Source: Priapulus caudatus (Eukaryota; Priapulida; Priapulimorpha; Priapulimorphida; Priapulidae). From it: a DNA stretch of 51,711 nucleotides. The DNA is taken from the NCBI RefSeq assembly GCF_000485595.1, contig NW_014577100.1, positions 751,799 through 803,509 of the forward strand, read 5' to 3'. This document shows, piece after piece, positions 35,725 through 48,069 of this stretch; positions within the stretch are counted from its first letter, which is position 1, and each line of letters starts with the position of its first letter. The notes under the pieces are model-generated. The model was not told where the DNA came from and did no database searches. It worked only from the letters and a program-made list of their open reading frames with translations. Both the position numbers and the translations under genes were made by a program.

Positions 35725-38700
35725 TTATTTACACAATCGATATGGGGAGTTCAACGGTTCAAGTCAACAGCAAAGGCTCTAACGGTGCAAACATAAGAAC
35801 TTAAATGTAAAATTCAAGCGGAAGAAAATACAAACCTCGTACCGGAGCCTAAAACACCAGAACTAAGCAATCCCAATAGGATTACGCAATCAGTGTCAAC
35901 AATCCTCTATGAGTGCCTCGATGCGCCTACCCACGATAACGACTCCACATCAGGCGAGGCAGGGCCCTCAATCCCGCATCATCATCCGAGTATGTGCGCA
36001 TTGAGCATCATCTCTACAGTCACCTAGCGTTCCTCTAACAGCCTCCTCTTCATTCCCTTTCCGGTGTCCCATCTATTCTTCTCGGTGAATTGACTACAAC
36101 AGGCGGTACTCGCTCTCCCTCGCACCTGGCAATAGTCTTGTGCATGAAAGGCCTGCACGTCTGCCAGCTGGCACCCGTTCCCCCGCTGGCATGCGCATTG
36201 CCACTCTGCGCTGCAGCTGCAGCTCACTACCATCCAGGAAGCGCTTGGGAGCAAACTGGCGCTGTTGAGATGTCCGGTGTGATGTGGGACTGACGCCTTT
36301 GATACTCTGCCCACACACACCAGTTGGTAATATGTACGAGTACGGAACGTTCTATTACAGGTGGGATCACGTTGGTTCTCGCTCGAGCCTTCACACAAGT
36401 AGCATCTGACAGGTGAGCTCGGAGCAACATGCAGCTGCAGGGTGAGTACCTGTCAGTCGGTGGCAGTTCTTCGCATTGTGGCGCGGCGCTTACTCTATGG
36501 CTCCGGATAGATGCGAGTACTGCATGGCAAATTCAATATGTCGTTCAAGCAACCTTTCATGTCGTAGAGAGGGACGAAAGAAGCTGTCCTGCTGTCGGCT
36601 TTGAGTTGGAGCACTGGTCGCGCAAGCTCTCCAAGCACTGGTGCCTGATCCAGACCTAGTATACTTCAAAATCTCGCAGAGCTGGTGAGTGCTGGCGTTT
36701 TCCTCTTTCCGAAGGGGTACGACACCGTATCGCAGCCTGAACAGCGCCATGGACCCCGAGAAGGTTTCTCTTGCCACTTTCTGGGGGCATAAACCGCTCG
36801 AAAGCTAGTTTTGTTTGATATTCCAAGGCAGTGGAACATGCTAACCAAATTCACAACTTTATTTCCATTTGAAATCTTGGCAAATAGACCCGCATCACCA
36901 TAGATGTCCCATACAACCGTATGGCCGCAAGACGATCGAATGACGGTCTGTTGTCTATATTCAATCTCTGACGATGCATGGCGGATTGTCATGAGCTGCA
37001 AATCTTCTGCTGCGCTTCAGCATGTAGCTGGCAGAGAGTGAGTGGTGCCTGCCCATCAGCATGGGTGGACAGAAACCATGACAGTCCATGGCTTGTGTTG
37101 ACAAGCTGGACTGTGTTGGAGGAAAAGAAGAGTAAAGTCTGATGCGCGGCAGTAGGAAATGTTCCCTGCCTGAGCCCGGGCGAGCAGACCTCCTCTGTTC
37201 GTGGCATTGTGAAGAACCTAGCTTTCCGCATGGAAGGGGTGTGTTTGGGGGGTCAGCCGCACTTCCTTGGCTGCTTCCTCTTCTCATCTGCCTCATGCTC
37301 CTCTTGCGCTAGGACTTCTTGTCATACCTGTTCGAAGCAGGACCTATTTATCTTTTTGAGCCAGGGGGGTAAGTGGGCCAGTCGAGCACCAAAAGCTTGC
37401 AGCCAGAATCTCCTGCGGCTCCAGCGACTGCACACAACGTGGTACAGCACTGACCGGCTTCAACCAAGCACCAACGGTCTGGAGGCAGGTGGACGGTCTT
37501 GACAGAAAGACACCGCAGACATCTTGACGACATCGGTGCGCTCTTTGTTAGCCCTCTCCTACAAACGGATCCATAACGTCATCAATCAGCGGATGTCTTG
37601 GGAACTTGAGGACTCAGTTCAAACTGGAAGATGTCTGGATAGATCTCACGCTCGCGCTGCTGCCCCCAAGACCAACAGCACGACAAACAGTGTCTCGGAT
37701 GTCGTAAGATGCCTTACCGCCTCTCTGACCAGTGACTGGCCTATCTCTGAGTGCCTCCATTAATCTTGACCAATTTTCTCTATGGTTTTGTGGAACGTCA
37801 CTACTAGTGAAAACCGGCCGGAAAACTGCTTGCTTTGCTCACTTCTCAACAAGTAGCACATTCCTGATAGTCCAGTGGCAGTCACGAATCATTCACTGAG
37901 TTCATAGGCGCGCACTTGGCCATTTGCAGATGTGTATATGCGACCTTGCATGGCTGCTCGTTGAGAGGGCGTGAGTGTACTTCCCACAGCTCTGCTTGGC
38001 CGAATCTTCCCTGCCGATCAGATACCGGTCAATACAGTCATTCTTCTTCCCTCCTTCACCTTCCTACCTTGATGGTCTTGCTTCTTCTCAGCTCTGTATC
38101 CGACTCAACGCCAACGAATGATGGGGGCCTGCTCTCCCTCATTACCCCAAGCTTCACTGTACATAATCTTCCATCGGCGATGTCGAGCTGGGCACACACA
38201 CGGAAACCTGTTGACCTCCACACACGCCACTTGCCGCGCTCGTCGATATGCCCTTCATACCTCCAGCACACCTGTCCCTCGCCTTGATATACATGTCTGG
38301 TGTCGCCGAACTGATTCTGCTGGAACTGCGTGCGTCCCCTGGCCATTCAACGAATGCCCGACAGACATGTGCGCGCTGCCAGTAGGCTCCCTCCGGCACG
38401 CTGGGGAACGGTGCTCCCCATCTGTCGCACGATACCAGCTCATGTAGCGGGCCATCAATTGTGGTGTACCTGCGCTGGCCTGCCGCAAGAAATACGGCAG
38501 CATTGGGCCTTGAGACCAGTGGCTGCTGAGGAGAAAGTCACATTCGCCTCACGACGCAGGAAGCATGAGCGTCAGCAGTGTCGCTTGAATGAGACAGTCC
38601 CACCCATAGCCTCCCAGTTGGGTTTTTCTGGCTGTGCTTCCCAGGTAGTCACTCAGCTCTTGGTATTGTCTGCCGAACCCATTTGAGAAGAAACCCTGCC

Positions 38701-39889
38701 CTGAGCCTGCACACGGCGAATGATGAAGACGGTGATGCTCGTAGAGCCTTGTTCAGGTCTTCCCGGTGAATGATCGGTCATTGCCACCAAACGCTGCGCT
38801 CATTGAGAACGTCCCCCACCGCCAGATGCCTTCATCCAGTGTCCACTATATCAGCCCAGGAAACTCATGAGCAGTGGCTCATGCCCGGGTGAAAGTATCA
38901 AAATTGGTCCAGCGCTGAGGTCTTTCCATTTGGCACTAGGCATGCCCAGTCTGATATTACGTTGGAGATCACCAGAGATGGGTGTAACTGCATCGGCCGG
39001 AAAGTTTTGAGAGTCCTCTGTCAGCCGATGAGCAGGAGCGTAGTCCAGTAACGAAAGGCTGTCATGGTGAGCAGGTGTGAATCGGATCAATTCGTCAACA
39101 ACTCACCAGTGTCCTTGGGGCTTATGGGCAGAGCCACGCACTGATCGGCTCTTGCTGAGCAAATTGAAGCCCGTCCACCTCGACAGGACTTATGTCCCCA
39201 CTCTCATTGACTTGCACAGCCAGGCGCGTCCGCGCTGCTGACTGAAACTCACGTGCGCGGATTGAAAGCTGTGACTCCTTCTGCGCCGAACAGAGCTTTC
39301 TCATTGGAATCAGAGGTTGGAATTTAGCTTGGAGAGGTCCGCTGTGTAGTGCTGGCAGCTGGTATAGCCTGAATTGGCTATGAGTTGGCTGAAGAATTGC
39401 CTCCGTGTTTCTCTTGACTCGGGGATCGTGCAGCTGCATCACACCAATGTTCCTGTCATCCGATGCCTGCCGGACAGGATCTGGTGAACCCATGACGCAT
39501 GGTGTGGGTGGTTTCATCCCTTTGGTCTTGTAATCGTTCAAGTCGTAGTTGTCAGCCTATATATACTATCTATGAACAGTGAATTTACATATAATAGGTC
39601 TTATTTTGACGCGTTCGCCACCACGTCATTTTTGACCTGACATTGCCGCCATATCTAAAAAATAACATCAAGAAATGGACTCCCTTCCTCGGAAAACCGC
39701 CCTAACAAAGAGGTATTGCACATGACACTCTAAGGGCATCGAGATCACAAAATAGTAAAATTGACCAAAATGCCAAGATCTCGGCGGCGGCGGCATCCTT
39801 GAATTCCAAGAAATCTCACGTTTCGCACAGGTAGGGCAACCAGCTAAATCAGACCTCTCCTTAATCTATATAGAACACTATTTCATGAA
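35725..39889 (-). mobile_element. Element X copy 3 (noisy)
   Basis: Colinear with copy 2 from inside its left repeat (GGTTCAAGTCAACAGCAAAGG region) to the right repeat (ATCGAGATCACAAAATAGTA, GGCGGCGGCGGCATCC), ending at the 25-N gap. Insertions or deletions occur every 10-25 bases against copy 2, with random inserted bases. That is far more than expected from substitution-driven decay and looks like a single-read consensus. It is inserted in, or wrongly joined within, the 43-bp repeat of the PPPY gene. Confidence 0.75.
36090..39480 (-). pseudogene. Element X protein, copy 3, heavily broken
   Basis: Fragments recognisable by alignment with copy 2: SGCDTVSYPFGKRKTPAL (36740-36690), the ISTSA block (about 38250) and Cys-rich tail pieces (36180-36120). 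Frame is lost every few codons. No functional reading possible from this consensus. Confidence 0.55.
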
Positions 39890-39914
39890 NNNNNNNNNNN
39901 NNNNNNNNNNNNNN
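39890..39914. other. Assembly gap (25 N)
   Basis: Run of N at the right edge of element X copy 3; the 43-bp repeat resumes right after it. Confidence 1.
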
Positions 39915-40019
39915 ACCCACAACGTGTAGAGACGTAGGATATCTTCCCTCCTCCATCACACACAGCGATGGTAGAAACGTGGTATACTTCCCTCCTCCAT
40001 AGCACCACACGCGTGCGGA

Positions 40020-40585
40020 CATACGATCAAACATCGCAGCGACCACGAGGGCAGATCATATGAATATACACTAATACATTGGCAGAATATATGGATAGAC
40101 TATATATATATATAATTATATATATATATAATATATAATCAGAAGCTAGAAGTCGATAGTGTAGTGTAGTGACCGAGGCATAGAAGAGTAAAGAAGAAAG
40201 AAGAAGAAGAAGAAAGGTAGATAATGCGAATTCCCTATTTCTACTTCTGATATATATATATAATATTCATATTTCGGTGAGCAGCGTCGCTGGTTATAGC
40301 TTTAGTTCGAGGCTTTTCGCTATACGTTATAATACTTATTGGCGTTAGTAGGCGCTACACTGAAGCCGCTTTGTTTTATTCGTGAATTAGTATGGTGGCA
40401 TGTACTCGTGAAATCAGGAGAAGCTGTGCGGCAATGTGGTAGTCCACACTGCCCCCATGCCTAAACTCCGAGAGCGGGTGAGTTCTAAACCCCGCCGCGG
40501 GCAGTGAATTTTCTCAAGGTCGTAAAAACCTCGGCTCTCAACATTGAAGACTGTGAATCTTCCGTGCTCGGGATGACGACGTAAA
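40020..40585. other. Probable 5' region of the 40.6-kb exon
   Basis: AT runs (40100-40135, 40250-40263), a GAAGAA run (40190-40215) and one arm of the TATCAGAAGTAGATAATAGG terminus (about 40218-40253). GAGTTCTAAACCCCG at 40470-40484 recalls a Pol III B box but no A box is convincing. No TATA box is assigned. Confidence 0.4.
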
Positions 40586-40715
40586 ATGGCGGGCCAGTTT
40601 CCAAATTGCTTTTTTATTAATTTATTGCTTACAACAGCTTACGTACTTATACTAGTATCCACCCTGTGTAGTGGACACCGCACAAGTTACGAGAACATAG
40701 ACATAACACAACAAA
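40586..40715 (+). CDS. First coding exon of a secreted or membrane protein
   Basis: ATG at 40586 in strong context (AAAATGGCG). The first 30 residues form a signal-peptide-like segment (FFINLLLTTAYVLILVSTLC) followed by SGHRTSYENIDITQQRA. A donor-like AAG|GTATTC lies at 40715/40716; beyond it the frame stays open for 70 more codons but becomes Asn/Ile/Tyr-rich and intron-like. No downstream exon is identified before the microsatellite at 41146. The product is unknown. Confidence 0.4.
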
Positions 40716-41143
40716 GGGCAAGGTATTCATCTAATGAATATGTGCATAGGACTGGCTTTAATAACATTGTAAATGAGTCTAAAATGAGTGTTAAATTAAG
40801 TAAACTATATTCGATTGAGTCTACTATCGCTGTTCTTATTTTAAATCTGACCAAGTATAATTGTATATTATGTAGTTATGTACGAGGTAATATATGGTTT
40901 ATACGCATCATATATAATGAGTTTATGTATTAATGAGCTTAATTTATCCGAATACACTATATAAGCACATTTCAAATTCCGTGGGAGGCCGTTTAGTACG
41001 TAAAACCCATTGTAGCCGGTTCAGAATACGGCTGACAACACGTTTTACGTTATTTGGTCGTATGAAGGAAAACTGACTACGTACCATCTAAGTTTTGGCC
41101 AACGGATTACTTGCTATTTATGTCAGCTGCAAGACTGGTTTAT

Positions 41144-41145
<2 letters not shown>

Positions 41146-41184
<39 letters not shown>

Positions 41185-41224
41185 GTGTGTGTGTGTGTGT
41201 GTGTGTTGTGTGTGTGTGTGTGTG

Positions 41225-41266
<42 letters not shown>

Positions 41267-41400
41267 TTATGTATGTGTGTGTGTGTGTGCGCGCGCGCGG
41301 CGCAGCGTGTGTGTGTGTGCTGGTGTGTGCTGTGTGTGTTGTGTGTGTGGTGTGTGGTGGCTGTGTTGTGTGGTGTGGGGGTGTGTGTGTGGGTGTGGTT
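41146..41400. repeat. (TA)n then (TG)n microsatellite
   Basis: TA run 41146-41180 followed by TG with interruptions to 41400. Confidence 0.95.
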
Positions 41401-41401
41401 G

Positions 41402-41581
41402 CAGTGGGCGGATCCAGAGAGTAGAATTCTGGTGGGGGGGGGCCGGAGGCGGTGCAATCACTCAAAGGGCCACGAAGCCGCGCCGAGGTGGGAGGTTGCT
41501 TAGGCTAAAATACCAATTGCCCTGAGAATTCCAGGGGCGACTGCCCGCCTGTGCCGCGCGCCCTGTTGGATCGCGCCACTG
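41402..41581. mobile_element. Short TIR element, copy 1
   Basis: 180 bp with ends CAGTGGGCGGATCCAGAG and TGGATCGCGCCACTG, the common CAGTGGCGGATCCAG type of animal DNA-transposon terminus. Interior GGGCCACGAAGCCGCGCCGA / AGGCTAAAAT is shared with 42222-42351. Confidence 0.7.
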
Positions 41582-41644
41582 GCAGCTTGACTCATTGTTT
41601 ACCGCAGCGCCGTCAAACTATTTTAACATTACCGTGGTTATAAT

Positions 41645-42105
41645 GCATTAGTACGCGGTTGGAGCATTGTTATACCGCGGCTGGAGCATTTATACCGCGG
41701 TTAGAGCAGTTTATACCACGCGTTAGAGCATTGTATCCTCACGGTTGGAGCATTGTATACCGCGGTTGGAGCATTTATACACGGTTTGGGAGTCCAGGTT
41801 TGAGTTATACCACGGTTGGGCATTTATACGCACGGTTGGAGCAATTTATACAACGGTTGAAGCACTTTATACCACGGTTGGAGGCATTTATACGCTAACG
41901 GTTAGAGCATTTATATCCGACGTTGATGCTTTATACCGACGGTTGGAGCATTTATTACCGCAGTTGAGATCACTTCCACCGCGGTTGAATTCATTTTATA
42001 CTGCGTTGAATCATTTATATGCGGTTGAATCTTTCTACGCGCGGTTTGAATCATTTAATCCGCAGTCTGAATAATTTATCGCGCGTTTTGAATTCATTGA
42101 GAATG
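41645..42105. repeat. 21-24-bp minisatellite
   Basis: About 20 imperfect units of GAGCATTTATACCGCGGTTG, with unit decay towards the right (GAATCATTTATACGCGGTT). Overlapping frames such as IPRLEQFIPRV are the repeat read as protein. Confidence 0.95.
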
Positions 42106-42221
42106 AGGGAAAATTGAGACACCGCGATGAGAGGCGGGTGAGACGGTGTGATAAGGACAGAGAGTAGAAAAAAGGAAAGTGAGAAAGTACGATAGAGACA
42201 GAAAGTAGAAGAGAGGAATTC

Positions 42222-42351
42222 TATGGGGGGCGAATCGGTGCTAGCGCAAGGGCACGAAGCGCCCGAGGGGGAGAATGTTAGGCTAAAATGCCCTTGCCTC
42301 TGTAACTTCTAGGAGGCGACCTGCCCCTGTGCCCCCTGGATCGGCGCACTG
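42222..42351. mobile_element. Short TIR element, copy 2 (5' truncated)
   Basis: Matches 41420-41581 (GGGCACGAAGCGCCCGAGG, GTTAGGCTAAAATGCCCTTG, ending TGGATCGGCGCACTGG). The left terminus is missing or diverged. Confidence 0.65.
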
Positions 42352-42428
42352 GTGTGTGTGTGTGTGTGTTGTGTGTGTGTGTGTGTGTGCTGTGTGTTGT
42401 GTGTGTGTGTGTGTGTGTGTGTTGTGTA
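42352..42428. repeat. (TG)n microsatellite
   Basis: TG run abutting the right end of the TIR element, as copy 1 abuts a TG run on its left. Confidence 0.95.
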
Positions 42429-43040
42429 TTTGGATATTTTCGTTACGGGACCGCTGCCCTGCCGCCCGTACTGTGCTGTAGGTTCGTAGCCCTAACAGGC
42501 CTAACAAACCTAGGAGTGAAAGAAATGTCGGATGTCAGGTAATGGTGTAAAGCGTAAATGGTGTTAGTCAAATATTTGCAGATAATTAATGCACACGTTC
42601 TTCGTTGGGTAACAGGAAACCTTCCATAACAGGGGTGAATATAAGGGTATAATCATATATATATATAGTATCTGTATATTACTGCGGTGTATGTGCAATC
42701 TTACCGTGTGTGTATATTATTCTTATGTAGGTGTATATAAATATATATGTCGCACAACGCGGTGAAAATTAAACATCATGCAAACCATAGCAACTGTCCA
42801 TAACCCATTCCTCGGGCAATTTTACTATAGTATTTATATATAGAAACATGTTTCTCCACACGCGGAAATATCGGCCACTGTCAGGCGACGACAGCGCCCA
42901 ATGAAACACAATCATATTTAATATGATAAAATCAGCTTAAAATAGAAAAAGACAAAGTAAGAAAATAATTAATAACAAAAACGACAGATTTTGCAACTAA
43001 TGCCAAATGTACCGGTGATTATTAACACGCAGCACAGCAC
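42429..43040. other. Intergenic, nothing recognised
   Basis: Short TATA runs (42655-42667); no supported gene. Confidence 0.4.
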
Positions 43041-43045
43041 GCTAA

Positions 43046-43191
43046 CGCCGCACATCACACACATACACACACACACACAACACACACGCACAGCACAACA
43101 CACACACACACACACACACACACACCACACACACAACACACACCATACACACACACACACACTACACACACACACACACACACACAACACA

Positions 43192-43222
<31 letters not shown>

Positions 43223-43236
43223 GCGCAGCGTACACA
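43046..43236. repeat. (CA)n with (GC)n microsatellite
   Basis: CA runs ending in a CGCGCG run (43206-43227), a Z-DNA-prone alternating purine-pyrimidine tract. Confidence 0.95.
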
Positions 43237-43574
43237 CACTACACGTCGCTGCACACACATCACGCACGCACAGCACGTACGCACGCAACACGGACACAGA
43301 GCGACGTACACACACACGTACGCTACGCAGCCCACTGCACATGTAACAGCTGTGCGCGTATGTGAGGCGGCAGGAAAAAAAGTGGCAAAATTTTGGAAGC
43401 GGTTATTTAGGTTTTTGGCGAGCGTGCCACAGTGACTTGAGTGCAGTTGATTACGAATCAGCCCGTAGATCTTTATTGAATGGCGCTGACGTCGCTAGGC
43501 GCTCACGCGAGTCACGTGATATTCTGGCCAATCACTGAAACGGCAGATCGTGTGGTCCCTGGAAGGACATAAGT

Positions 43575-44149
43575 CGCGTTCACGACGGTCATGGGTTTGG
43601 GCTCGAGCGAAATGGGCTAGATTGTGCTCGGGCCAAATTTGGTTCGTGGAGCCGGTTTGAGTTGGAGGCCGTTTACACGTACGCAAGTGAATACTGTCTG
43701 TGCAAATTAAAATTAAAAATTAAAAATTCAATAAATTTTATTGCACAATATCTCACAGATACTTTGGCAGTATTGTTGCGAGATGGCGTGTTTAGCGAGT
43801 CAGAGTGTTTAGCTTACGTTGCGCGCGTTATTATCATCTTGAAAAACGTGCATCCTGATCTAATTTTTGCTAATTTTTTATAACTGTTTTGGACTTATTT
43901 CGTCGAAGTACACGTTGCGACACTCGCGGCATGCTACCGCCACCGATTCTACGGCGCTCTACCGCACGCCGAAAGCTGGTGCTTAAAATTTGGCTGCGGG
44001 CCTGCTCCGACGTTTTCGATGGACCAAATCTTGGCACGGGCCTAATTAGGGTCGGGGCCAAAAACGTCCGTGTAAACGCTTCGGGCTGCGAGCCAAATCT
44101 GGGCGCGGGCCTAAGTAGGCCGGCCAAAAACGTCTCGTGTGAAACGGCC
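43575..44149. mobile_element. Non-autonomous TIR element, copy 2
   Basis: Second copy of the 2702-3218 element: CGCGTTCACGACGG start, GTACGCAAGTGAATAC, TCTCACAGATACTTTGGCAG, ACGTTTTCGATGG and CGTGTGAAACGGCC end. Diverged by many indels. Confidence 0.7.
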
Positions 44150-44267
44150 TATATTTGCTCGACATAAAGCGCGGTTTGTTGTGAATGTAGTTTTAACGTC
44201 GCTAAAATGTCTCCCTATCTTCGACCTATCGCCTTTTGCACGAATGCTTTCTCTTTTCCTCCTTGCG

Positions 44268-44269
44268 CG

Positions 44270-44310
<41 letters not shown>

Positions 44311-44457
44311 CTCTCATCTCCTCTCTCTCGTCCGGCCCTCGTCTCTCTCTCTCGGCTCTCTCTCCTCTCTCTCTCTCTCCGTTCGCTTCGTGCTCCTCTT
44401 CTCTCTCTCTCTCGTCTCTCTCTCTCTCTCTCTCTCTCGTCTTGTCTCGTTCTCTCT
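44268..44457. repeat. (TC)n microsatellite
   Basis: CT-rich run with CTCTCTCTC blocks; Ser/Leu and Arg/Glu frames across it are artefacts. Confidence 0.95.
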
Positions 44458-44460
44458 CAC

Positions 44461-45498
44461 CGACAGGCGCATGCGCGTTACGCCACAGACGCAAGCTAAA
44501 TCATCCCCGCTCCACGAATATTGTCTGTCGCGCAACGTTCGGGGCTGACCGGTCATCAAACAGTAGTGTATCCGTGCATTCACGTACCGCTCATGTTTCG
44601 CTGACGTCATCGATCGTCGTGCATTACGTGCGCGCGATCGGCCACTCGTAGCCGAACATTGAGAAATGCGAGTTCGTAGACGCCGGTAGATCTGTTGCAC
44701 CGAGACGGCGCCACCCGGCGCAGCAGCTCCCAACGATGCTCCGACGCCATCTTTGTTTGATAATTCGCGATCCTCTGCGGTCGGGAAGGAGATTAAGAGA
44801 GGGGACCCCCGCCTCTCGTATCACTGAGCAGTCGTCTCTCCTAGCGTCTCCACCTTACCGACGAGGTCGTAGGTGATTTGACAGGGATTGCATGCGTGGG
44901 TACACGGTGCGATCCAGTGTCGATTTTGATGCAGACGCTATCCGATTCGGATCGGCGAGAATTTCAGGAACTCGTCGAGAACGGACGTCCTTCTCTGCGA
45001 GGGACTGGGGAAGCGTCGGCCGGTAGTACTCTATGATCCGTGTACGCGAGTACTGCCGGTGATACTGTCGGTTGTAGGGGAGATCGTAGTAAACTTAACT
45101 ACGGTACGCCGACGCCAGCCGCTGCGAACGGGTGCCGAGGCGAAAACAATGAATTGTAGAGGGTGTCGAGGCGATGCACATTTTTCGTCGGCCACTGTAG
45201 TCGCTCAGCTTTGCGCGTAGTTTCACAGTGTGTGGCAGATTTATTGTGATATTGCGGGGATGCCGGAACCGCGCGGATCGTAGCAGCGATCAGGAAGACG
45301 CGAGTCGCCAGTTCGTGCATGCGATCTGCGCGACCGCGCATAGAGAATCTTTGTACTGCGTCCGTCGACGATGATGTTCCTCGCTGACCTCTAGCGGCTG
45401 CGTGCGGAGTTTGTGAGCGATTCGGGTGGTCGGACTCGCAGACGCTCTTGACTCGGCGAGGCGCTGAGGCGTACTCAGGCGGTCGCTCCTGCAGCGGG
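44461..45498. other. CpG-rich unique stretch
   Basis: About 1 kb of GC- and CpG-rich sequence without repeats, as at promoters. A minus-strand 80-codon frame (45341-45099) has a start followed by a hydrophobic segment (LATRVFLIAATIRAVPAS) but no motif or splice support, so it is not called as a gene. Confidence 0.35.
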
Positions 45499-45670
45499 AT
45501 AGAGAGAGAGAATTATATTAGGCGTGAGTATATAATGGGATAGGAAAAGAGCGTAGCGAGAGAGAGACAGAGAGAAAGAGAAGAGAGACGAGAAGAGAAG
45601 AGAGATGAGAGAGAGAAGAGAAAGAGAGAGAGAGACGAGAGAGGAAGAGAGACAGAGAGAGAGAGAAAGA

Positions 45671-45705
<35 letters not shown>

Positions 45706-45772
45706 GAGAGAAGAGAGAGAGCGGAAGGAGAGAGAGAAAAGAAAGCGAGAAGCGGAGAGAGAGAGAGAAAAT
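45499..45772. repeat. (GA)n microsatellite
   Basis: GAGA run with scattered interruptions. Confidence 0.95.
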
Positions 45773-46383
45773 ATAAGCCTTTAATATAAGCAAGCATTAG
45801 CATCGGGGTTTCAAGGTCATGGGGCAATGGACGACGTGGTATTTTACATACCCAGTCCCAACTACAGTCTTTTCGTTAAATCTACCTGTGGTTCGTCTAC
45901 GGGGACATGATGTTCTTGTGCTTGTTAAAATTTAGCACTGTGCGGCTATCATGATTTCTGGGACTGGCCCGGCCTGCCTCGTCACCCGCCTGTTCATGCC
46001 CCGAAGTTCCCGTTCTGAATTGGATCCGGATGTACACCCAGGCCGGGTAGAGGCAGCCCGTGAACAGACTACCTCCTACATATGATTTACTAAAATCTAG
46101 ACTTGAGATGCGAATATACTGATCGTAATCAAGACATTACAAGCTGAGAAATTGGGAGCTAAGGGTCACAGGTAACTGCATAGATCGCAACCGTACACTT
46201 CCTGCGGGCAAATTCGAAACTACGGGTTTACGCAAACGTACGTACGCACTCTCTCACGGAGACGTAGCGCACGGCACTGTTAGGCACGCACGCGACATTG
46301 TACGTACGCATGTACGACACCGCACACACGTACGTGACGTCAGTGTAACTGCACGCAGCGACATTGAACGGACCAACTACGAC
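45773..46383. other. Intergenic, nothing recognised
   Basis: Unique sequence without a supported exon; ACGTACG-rich near 46235-46335. Confidence 0.4.
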
Positions 46384-46583
46384 TTAGCACCACACCACAC
46401 ATGGCACACACACACACACGACACACCACACACAGATGCACACCACACACACACACACACACTCACACGCACACTACACACATCACAAGCACACAACCGC
46501 GTGGCACACATTCTCACACCCACATGCCACAACCCCGACATACACACACCGCACGCACACACACACACACACACGCACCACAC
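46384..46583. repeat. (CA)n microsatellite
   Basis: Interrupted CA runs. Confidence 0.95.
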
Positions 46584-47134
46584 ACCACACAGCAGATTTG
46601 TGCACCACTTACCGCGTGGCAATTATCGGACACCAAACAGCGAATATACATCCTAAAACACTACACGACACATCGCATCTCAACGGCATCCGCACTTAAA
46701 TAATGTAGCACAGCACGGGTCACGTGTACACTGACGATCTGCCTACGCCCGCCACGCTACTGACACCACACACCACACGCGCTGCGCGCGTCGCACCACA
46801 CCACAGTGACGGCGGTTATCGATAAACGTGCAGTCACTCGTCTATGATCTCACCGCTCGACGCTGTCTCTGCTGCTGCTTCCTTGCTGCTGCTGGCCCGA
46901 CGCCGACCGCTGTGCCCCTGAGTACGAACTACTATAAACTGTCCGACGACACACGTGAGAAGTGCGCGGTCCTTCCAGGCGCCGACGTTTACCGACGTTT
47001 GCTTGTGACCGTATACTATCGTCGGTGGCTAATCCACCTCCATGAGCGGTCATGCGTCCTCGCCTGGGGCACACGTCACCGCTCCCGTCCTACGTCAGCT
47101 GCTGTCAGGCCCGCTGTGTAAGGCGATGGTATTA
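46584..47134. other. Unique stretch with unsupported ORF
   Basis: A 97-codon plus-strand frame (46828-47121) runs through a CTG-rich patch (46869-46893). No conserved motif is visible and an alternative ATG frame at 46847 closes after 25 codons, so no gene is called. Confidence 0.3.
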
Positions 47135-47436
47135 ATACATATACCTATATATCTATATACTATATCCGTATACTATGATACTATATCTACTATACAATTA
47201 CATATACGATACTGTATACTATATACAATATACTATGATACAATATAGCTATATACTATATACTATACTATGATACTATATACTATCTACTATATACTAT
47301 CTATATACTATATATATATACTATATACTATATACTATATAACTATATTACTATATACTATATACTATATACTATATACTATATACTATATACTATGATA
47401 CTATATTACTATATACTATATACTAATATAGCCATG
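47135..47436. repeat. (TATAC)n-like AT microsatellite
   Basis: CTATATACTATATACTATAT units with variants over 300 bp. Confidence 0.95.
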
Positions 47437-47587
47437 CATTAACGCGGTGTAGCGAAATTTATATATGTTTTTTTATATATATTTTAATAATACTATTCAC
47501 GAAATGTACACACAATAACGCACACGCGCACACATCACTGGCGCTCAGGGCTGTGTGTACCGAAGTATTATAGTAAGTAGTAACTAT

Positions 47588-47695
47588 AGAGAGAGGAGAG
47601 AAAGAGAGAGAGAGAGAGCGAGAGAGAGAGAGGATAGAGAGAGAGAAAGAGAGAGAAGAGAAAGAGAGAGTGAGATAGGAGATGAGAGAGCAGAA

Positions 47696-47743
<48 letters not shown>

Positions 47744-47930
47744 AGAGAGAGTGAGATAGAGAGAGAGAGAGAGAGAAGAGAAGATAAGAGAGAGAGAGAG
47801 AGAAAGAGACAGAGAGAGAGAGAGAGAGATAGAGAGAGAGAGAGGAGAGAGAGCGAGAGAGAGGAGAGAGAGAGAGAAAAAACGAGAGAGATGAGAGGCC
47901 AGAAGAGAGAGAGAGAGATAGGAGAGAGAG

Positions 47931-47962
<32 letters not shown>

Positions 47963-48010
47963 AGAAAGAGAGAGACAGAGAGAGACGAGAGAGAGAGAGA
48001 GAGAGCAGGA
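47588..48010. repeat. (GA)n microsatellite
   Basis: GAGA run with single-base interruptions over 420 bp. Confidence 0.95.
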
Positions 48011-48069
48011 GAGAGCCGCGCAGCTCAGGCATCTGGCAGGCTCTTTACAAACTGTTATCACGGCCGTAG

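Noticed and set aside
40413-40515. tRNA or tRNA-derived SINE
   Set aside because: Only a B-box-like GAGTTCTAAACCCC is visible; no A box at a fitting distance and no foldable cloverleaf.
44111-44733. Ser/Leu- and Arg/Glu-rich proteins
   Set aside because: Read from TC/GA microsatellites, as are 45513-45827 and 47459-48073.
46828-47121. Small secreted protein
   Set aside because: Hydrophobic stretch comes from a CTG-rich patch; competing frames close quickly and no splice or motif support.
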